From assembly GCA_964020085.1 (NCBI GenBank), contig OZ026600.1:5979861-6043860 (forward strand): a stretch of 64,000 bases of DNA, in the 5' to 3' direction. Position numbers and translations under genes: made by a program. This DNA is from Micromussa lordhowensis (lineage: Eukaryota; Cnidaria; Anthozoa; Scleractinia; Lobophylliidae). This document shows positions 58,258-64,000 of this stretch, piece by piece (within the stretch, counting starts at the first letter, position 1; every line of letters begins with the position of its first letter). The notes under the pieces are model-generated. The model had not been told where the DNA came from. It saw nothing but the letters and a program-made list of their open reading frames with translations, and did no database searches.

Positions 58258-59161
58258 CTTGAGAGTAAGGAATACCCCCACCAAAAACTCACAGATCAAG
58301 CATCCCCCGCGCCCCAGGGCTACACCTCATTCGTAGAAGACTTGAGCTCGTATAGTCTAATTGTGATCTAGCTGTTTGTGAAGCCAGTCAAATCTAAAGT
58401 GTTTTACCGCCATGAATAACTATCAGGCACGGGCTGGTCGAAGACTGGATAACACTATCCACCGGATAAATCGGCTATCCAGTGGATAAGTGTTAACAAA
58501 ACAAACCGCGCTATTCCCTGAAGAGTGATTTTCTAGTGGATAGCCTTACCTGTCTTTCGAACAACCTGGGCGAGGCGTATATACCACGTTTTAATCGCAA
58601 AATCACACTTCACAATGTATTTGGTTGTTATGTCAATTTATTAAGTGAAAAGAGCATGCATCAATATGTGTCATATACTTATAACAATGCCACATGGCCA
58701 TATGTAATATGTAACACACGAGAGACCGTGTTTTACCAAATTTCGAAACGCTCGGGAAGATAGTTGAAAAAAAGACGACGCGTAGTAGAATACCTTTACA
58801 GACGTTCTCAGAGTCCTACTTATGGCAGGTCTTTAAAATTTTTCTTTTTAATAAACCCTCGTCGACACTTCTATGAAAAAAGACGTGTGAAGTATCCTCC
58901 CCCCAATCTTTTAGCTATGCTCCAACTAACAGACATTTCACGACAATAATGCTCAGCTTAAAAACAGTAAAGCAATGGTTTAAACATAGAATATTGCAAT
59001 TTAAAATAAGCGAAAAAATAAAATAAAAGAACAAAACTCTTATCCTACCGTTAAATAGGGACTCTTCTGTGCCCGCTGTCGTTTTGTTTCCTTTTGATTT
59101 TTCTTGTTTATATATGAGTAGCTTTAGTTTAATCCTTATTAACGAGGGATCCATTGTAATA
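58258..59161. other. Unassigned
   Basis: No gene. GGATAA...TTATCC-type short repeats at 58450-58500 (CCACCGGATAAAT, CCAGTGGATAAGT) are part of a dispersed repeat. Confidence 0.35.
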
Positions 59162-59568
59162 GGCCCTTTGCAGCTAAGCCGTCACGTGACCTACTTTTCA
59201 TAAAATTATGGGCTATAACTTAACAAATGCCAATATCAAAACAGCCAAATTTGAGGCCCCCATCATTAAAAGATGAGATTTTCTGACAGTCTGAATTTTT
59301 AAAAAAATAAGGAGATTTGTATGGAAAATGTTGCTGGAGAGCAAGGCCTTACTCTCCAGCAACATTTCCCATACAAAACTTCTAAATTTTCCGAAAATTC
59401 AAACTGTCGTATAAACTTACTCTTTCCGCTCATTCCAGGGGGCTAAAACTTGGCCATTTTGGTATTTTCAATGCGCTCTTTCCATTTCTGGCATTCTTTA
59501 AGTTATAGCCCATAATATAAAAATTTTCTAGGAAAAATTTGGTCACGTGACCCCAGCTGCAAAGGGCC
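59162..59568. mobile_element. TA-duplicating MITE, 407 bp
   Basis: GGCCCTTTGCAGCT...GTCACGTGA pairs with TCACGTGACCCCAGCTGCAAAGGGCC at the right. The centre also folds: GTATGGAAAATGTTGCTGGAGAG / CTCTCCAGCAACATTTCCCATAC. TA on both sides (59160-59161, 59569-59570). Confidence 0.75.
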
Positions 59569-59606
59569 TATTGGCTAGTTTGTAGTGGTCTTCCTGCTTA
59601 ATAAAA

Positions 59607-60590
59607 CATAGCCAGAAATTCCGAACCATGAATGGCGTTACATAGGTCGCCACATTCAATGTTGTGATTGGCGTACGGCTTTCTAGTAAACAAGTCACGC
59701 CAGCGCCGTTGTTTGAGCCCAGAACATAGAGATTATTTCAAAATTATTACTTTATATTTAAGATAATTTCACTAAAATAAACTTTTTAAAAACTTTACCG
59801 ATACTCTCCTCTTTTTTCCCTTTCACTTTCGTACGACGAGAGGCCTTTTCAAGCGCTTTTGAGTTGCCGTAAATCAGATCGAGAATCAGTTTCGATCGGT
59901 GACTGTTATGTCACGCAGTACGAAAACCCTCAAGGGAATCCAAGTCCCAGGCTCAATCTCCTTCAAAAAATTGCCAAAAGAAGCCTGGAGGATAGCTTCA
60001 AGCTTATTCAAAATGGCGGTTGAGTTTAGTTATGAAAAGTACACTTGTGGCGGAGAAAACAGTTCGCGTAGAGTGAGTGTTCGGTGCGAGCGATTATGAA
60101 AGCCGTGCACACGAAGATGAACAATTTTCGGGAAATTCAAGCATCTTTAAATGAAAAAAACCGCAAGATATCCAAGTCGAAGAGAGCCTAATAATATGGA
60201 AATTGAAAGCACTTCATGTGGTCTTAAAGTTCCACATTGGGATGCTGATTCCACTCATTAGCAAGTTGAAGAAACTTTTAAAAAAAGAGTCAATGGTTTG
60301 CATGAAATTAAAAGGTTAGTATGGCGTATTCTTGTAAGTTTATATGCGATTCTTCAAAAGCAAAAACCGCAAGAATTATATTATGTTCAACAACGAAACC
60401 ACTTCCAAATTAAAGGTATTGCCACAACGAAAGAACTTTGGATTGGGACTGTGAAATTCAACCACCTTAATCTCTTCAGCGATCAACTGAACGATAATTT
60501 CCATACATTTTCCTATAAATAAGAAGAGAGCACATGGCAGTGTTTCGTCACGCTTCGCGGGGGGGTTACGGCTCGGAATTTCTGGCTATG
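59607..60590. mobile_element. DNA element with CATAGCCAGAAATTCCGA ends, 984 bp
   Basis: Left CATAGCCAGAAATTCCGAAC and right CGGAATTTCTGGCTATG are inverted over about 20 bp. The interior holds two open frames of 66 and 74 codons (59899, 60298) with no recognised domain, perhaps the relic of a transposase or captured sequence. Flanks are A-rich, so the target duplication cannot be read. Confidence 0.6.
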
Positions 60591-60923
60591 AAATTTGTGC
60601 ATATAAGTATTTTAGTTAAGCGAAGTTGAATAAATAAATCTAAAAGATTACCAACAGTGGGCACGTCTGGATGTCCTTGTTATGGTTTAGTCAATAAATT
60701 ATGCCAAGGTATTTTCAAGTACACATTCATGCTACTGGGTCTTCGATTTTAGAATGACCAAGGTAAAGCAACTACGTGGTCATTTTAATGCAAATAAAAT
60801 TTTACATTAAAAAAAGACGCGAACAAAATGTTTTCCTGCTATTAGAAACAGTGCGAAATAAAACTTGCATTTCAAACTTTTTATCATTTGCACAAATTAT
60901 TGAATCTAAGACGTTTTATTATT
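60591..60923. other. Downstream flank of carbonic anhydrase 2
   Basis: A/T-rich 3' flank on the minus strand. Nothing further seen. Confidence 0.3.
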
Positions 60924-62852
60924 CTAATTGTTGTTGCCAAGAGAATAAACTTTACGACCCTTCAGTGGTTGCAGAGGTCTGAAATTGTCGCACATAAGAT
61001 CAGGAAAACGACCATAGTGCGATTTCAGCTTTCTAAATTATTCCAGCTGTGTTGTTACAAAACTAGGCAGCTCTAAGACTTACTTCCATGAAACGAGAAC
61101 GCCAGTCATGGTGCACTCCAGTGCGCATGCGCCCATGCAGTGTTTATGGATTAATTAATGTACACGATGTAGAGCACTTTCGTATTCTCGGTATTGGACT
61201 GGAACTAGCTTGCAACGGAGCCAAATGCGGGGGAATATCATTTAAAAGAGATTAAGACGGATTCCGCTCAAGGTTCGAGCAATAAGCGCAAAAATTATTT
61301 CTTGTACTAAAAATGTACTCATGGCACGGTAACTTTTTTAACACTGTTTAACGCATCTCACTGTAATTCATTTCTCTAGGTGACCCCGCAATTAAATCTC
61401 CAAGCATTCTCGAGGAAATTAATGTAAAACCTTGTAAGAATGCTTAATGCGAGTGTAATTCTGTTTTCAACTAATGCAAAATGTCCGTTTTAACTGAACT
61501 ATAGATAACTTAAAGTTCATTTTTCCCTCGCGGGGTCAGCTTGAGAACTTAAATCTCAATAAGACCTTCCTACCTTTATCCAAAATATTACCATGCTAAG
61601 AGGGTTTTTTGGTAACTTAATTTTTGCCATTATTGCTCGAATGTTGTGCGGAAATCGTCTTAATGTCGTTGCACTTGAAAAGACTCCCCGAATTAGACTC
61701 AAGTGCAAGCTAGTTGCAGTCCAATACGAAAATCGTTCATTTTTCAGCTCGTCTCTCGCTATTGTTCTCGTTTATATTGCTCTGTAATTAAAATTAATTA
61801 AGATAAGGTTTTCACCTAAAATTAGCAAAATTGAAACGAGTAAGTTTACTCACCTGATAGTTAGAGGCTCGAAGCTTGGGTTTCAGAACCAGCCACTTCA
61901 CTGTTTCATAACAGTGAGGGGTGGTAGGGGACCCCTTGTAGTGGTAGTAGCCTGTTAGTATCACCACCTCGTTGTCTTCACCGTTGCCATTATAACCGTT
62001 GTCTCCATTGTCTCCATTGTTATTCTTGGGCAGAAGCCCCATCAAGCGGATACCGTCAGACTTATCCACTTCTTTGCTCGCCCCTGTGTATATAATCTTC
62101 TGTTAACGCGAAGTTGTGACCATTAGTTAGTTTCTTCTCATATATCCAATGCATAATGAAGTAAGCAGTTGACGAGAATTGCGTAAATGATCAATAGAGT
62201 GTCAATGCTATCTTTTTCGATGTAAAATCCATTTTTTCTAACTAGTAATATCAGGTATTATATATAGTCAGAGATATTTTGAACATCAGAAAGGAGAATA
62301 GTGTTTAGCTTTTACGCGAACTGACACACCACAAATAATAATAATCATGGTAGGTAGGCAGGTAGGTAAGGTCTGCATACGTGCCACGTGGCCCAGAAGG
62401 GCAGTGCTTATCCCGGCTTCTATAGCATGAAGCATCTAAAAATATTTCTACTCCCCCCGGGATGGGATGCTAGTCCATCGCAGCCAGTTACCTCCAGCGT
62501 TAAATTCGCCGGTACCCATTTACAGCCAGCACTCGAAACCGGACAGCTCGATCCTGAGTTCATGAAACCACCGTATTGTATACTAAAATATCAGCTATTT
62601 GTCATTTGTCAGTTAAATTTGTTAATTAGCCGTTGCCCGTCGCGTAAGTTCCATCAAGACGCCGCGTGGAGTTAAAGTCATGCAGAAATTTTAATTCGCT
62701 GCTCACATCCTGTCAGCCCATAAACATGTAAACGGGTAAATAAATTTGAATTTATGAATGACATGTATATGGAAAATTTACCTACCAACTTCGACGATGT
62801 TAGGAAGCAGTTTTGCAAACTTTCCTAAAATCGGGTTTCCACTAGGGGAGGG
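60924..62852 (-). pseudogene. Alpha-carbonic anhydrase, paralogue 2 (partial, with in-frame stop)
   Basis: Three exons on the minus strand match paralogue 1 in order, size and splice phase: 62852-62786 (GNPILGKFAKLLPN, also 67 bp), 62083-61854 (GIRLMGLLPK, a Gly/Asn/Asp insert, YYHYKGSPTTPHCYETVKW) and 61046-60924 (CDNFRPLQPLKGRKVY). TTPPC reads TTPHC. The insert (GDNGDNGYNGNGEDN) is 13 residues longer than the Asn run of paralogue 1 and resembles nacrein-type repeats. The last exon has TAA as its third codon, which would remove the conserved C-terminus. Upstream exons lie right of 62852 or beyond the window. Either a young pseudogene or a sequence error. Confidence 0.75.
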
Positions 62853-64000
62853 CTAAAATAACAAAATAAAGAATTAATTCCCAACTCAGTGTGTTCTAAC
62901 GTCTGTTGTCTATCTTCCAACGGTTTTTTGTTTAGAACAACTTTCTTTCACTTATAAAACGGAAACTGCTTGTGGATCTTTCAATAAGAGCGAGATGCTA
63001 TTTATTTCTAAGGGGACAGGACAGAAAAGTCAGCAGGCTATTTCCGAGTTACTCTCTGTTTCTAAACGAGTCCAGTCCAAACTTTTCATATTGTTAGGAG
63101 GTTTTAGATTAAACAACTTAAGAATTACGAAAGCGATATTTAGCGTTTTGAAAAGAGTTATAAGGTTAGCTTTAAGCAAGGTTAGGTTAAGGTTAGCTTT
63201 AAGCAAGCTTATTAAGATAGAAATTACAATGACGTACTTAAAATAGACACAGTGGTTGGTTAAGATTAATAAGTGTTGTGATCGCGTTAAAAAATCTAAA
63301 AAGTGCCTCTTCGAATTAATCGTAGTTCACGCTGCGCAAACAAACATTTTACAAAACCAAAATTCCATCTTCCCTGTACAAAGCTTTGCCGGTTGAACAA
63401 GATGCCTGTACACAGCTTTCAATGCTGAAAATACAAATTTAAGCTGCCCTAACACAGCGCTTTTTTAGGCTGAGACTACAAATAGCAGGCGTATATTGGA
63501 AACTACAACCCCGGACAGAACTGGTGAGACAGTTCTATATAATATCGTTACTGCGCGCGATACTACCATGTCGTCAAAGCAAACAAAATCTCCCCCTCTC
63601 TACCCCCCCCCCCCCCACCCATTCAATGTTGTTTGAGTCTGAAAACCAACGCATACAATTCTTGTGTTACCCAATCCAAGACAACATTGCAAGAGGGGAA
63701 AGGGGAGAAGTGCTATCCATTTAACAACGTTTGGAATTTTACCCAGAGTAAGAGTAAAATCCAGGTCTTTTTTCAAGTTGCCTCAAGTAGTTTTGTTCAG
63801 GGTTGTAGCTTTGTTGAGATCGCCATTCATCAGCTGAGTTTAGGCTTCAAGCGGGCTTTACTCATTGTGCAGCTGGGTTTATTCAGACTACTATCAGCTT
63901 TTAAGCTGAATTGATTCAGCCTTCTTTCAACTGCACGTAAGATGATGCGATCTTGTTTCCTCGCTGGTATAAATAGAGTACTCTTAGTATAGTTAATCAT
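62853..64000. other. Upstream intron region of carbonic anhydrase 2
   Basis: No further carbonic anhydrase exon recognised. Contains a GGTTAGCTTTAAGCAAG tandem duplication (63163-63213) and a poly-C run at 63605-63616. The 95-codon frame at 62388 is repeat-like. Confidence 0.35.

Overview
This is a repeat-rich stretch of an animal nuclear genome, A+T-rich with introns, spliced genes and an assembly gap (15388-15587). Several things point to an anthozoan cnidarian, most likely a stony coral. These are alpha-carbonic anhydrase exons of the type expanded in corals, a PAN/apple + EGF + fibrinogen-like secreted protein of a family I know from corals, and many Penelope-like retroelements, palindromic MITEs and CR1-like LINEs. 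Species cannot be decided from the window.

Region 1 (1-6770) is a Maverick/Polinton-type or adintovirus-like DNA element. It reads left to right: chromodomain integrase (cut by the window edge), a small zinc-finger protein, a protein-primed family B DNA polymerase broken by one frameshift, a tiny acidic ORF, and a zinc-ribbon protein that I read as a homologue of the poxvirus/NCLDV late transcription factor VLTF3. Region 2 (6778-14100) is a nest: a CR1-like LINE interrupted by a Ty3/gypsy-like LTR element, which is itself interrupted by a MITE with a TTA target duplication.

Region 3 (14100-24900) holds a gap, a possible SAM-domain first exon (minus strand), two foldback elements, a broken RNase H-fold transposase-like gene (18926-20679), a three-exon SET-domain gene (22076-23487) and a LINE fragment. 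Region 4 (25046-30724) has two young tandem arrays: three 588-bp units, each with a perfect hairpin followed by CTAG, and five units of about 330 bp.

Region 5 (30990-36200 and again at 43.9-44.2 and 50.2-51.4 kb) contains Penelope-like element 3' ends, most arranged as inverted pairs. Their termini fold as small type I hammerhead ribozymes. Two families match the canonical core. Two others carry a paired C3-to-U and G8-to-A change that would keep the 3-8 base pair.

Region 6 (37.8-64 kb) contains a secreted PAN/EGF pseudogene split by a LINE and two tandem alpha-carbonic anhydrase genes on the minus strand (45677-52381 and 60924-62852, running off the right side). The second paralogue carries a nacrein-like Gly/Asn/Asp insert and an in-frame stop in its last exon. 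The rest is MITEs, SINE pieces, microsatellites and unassigned noncoding DNA.
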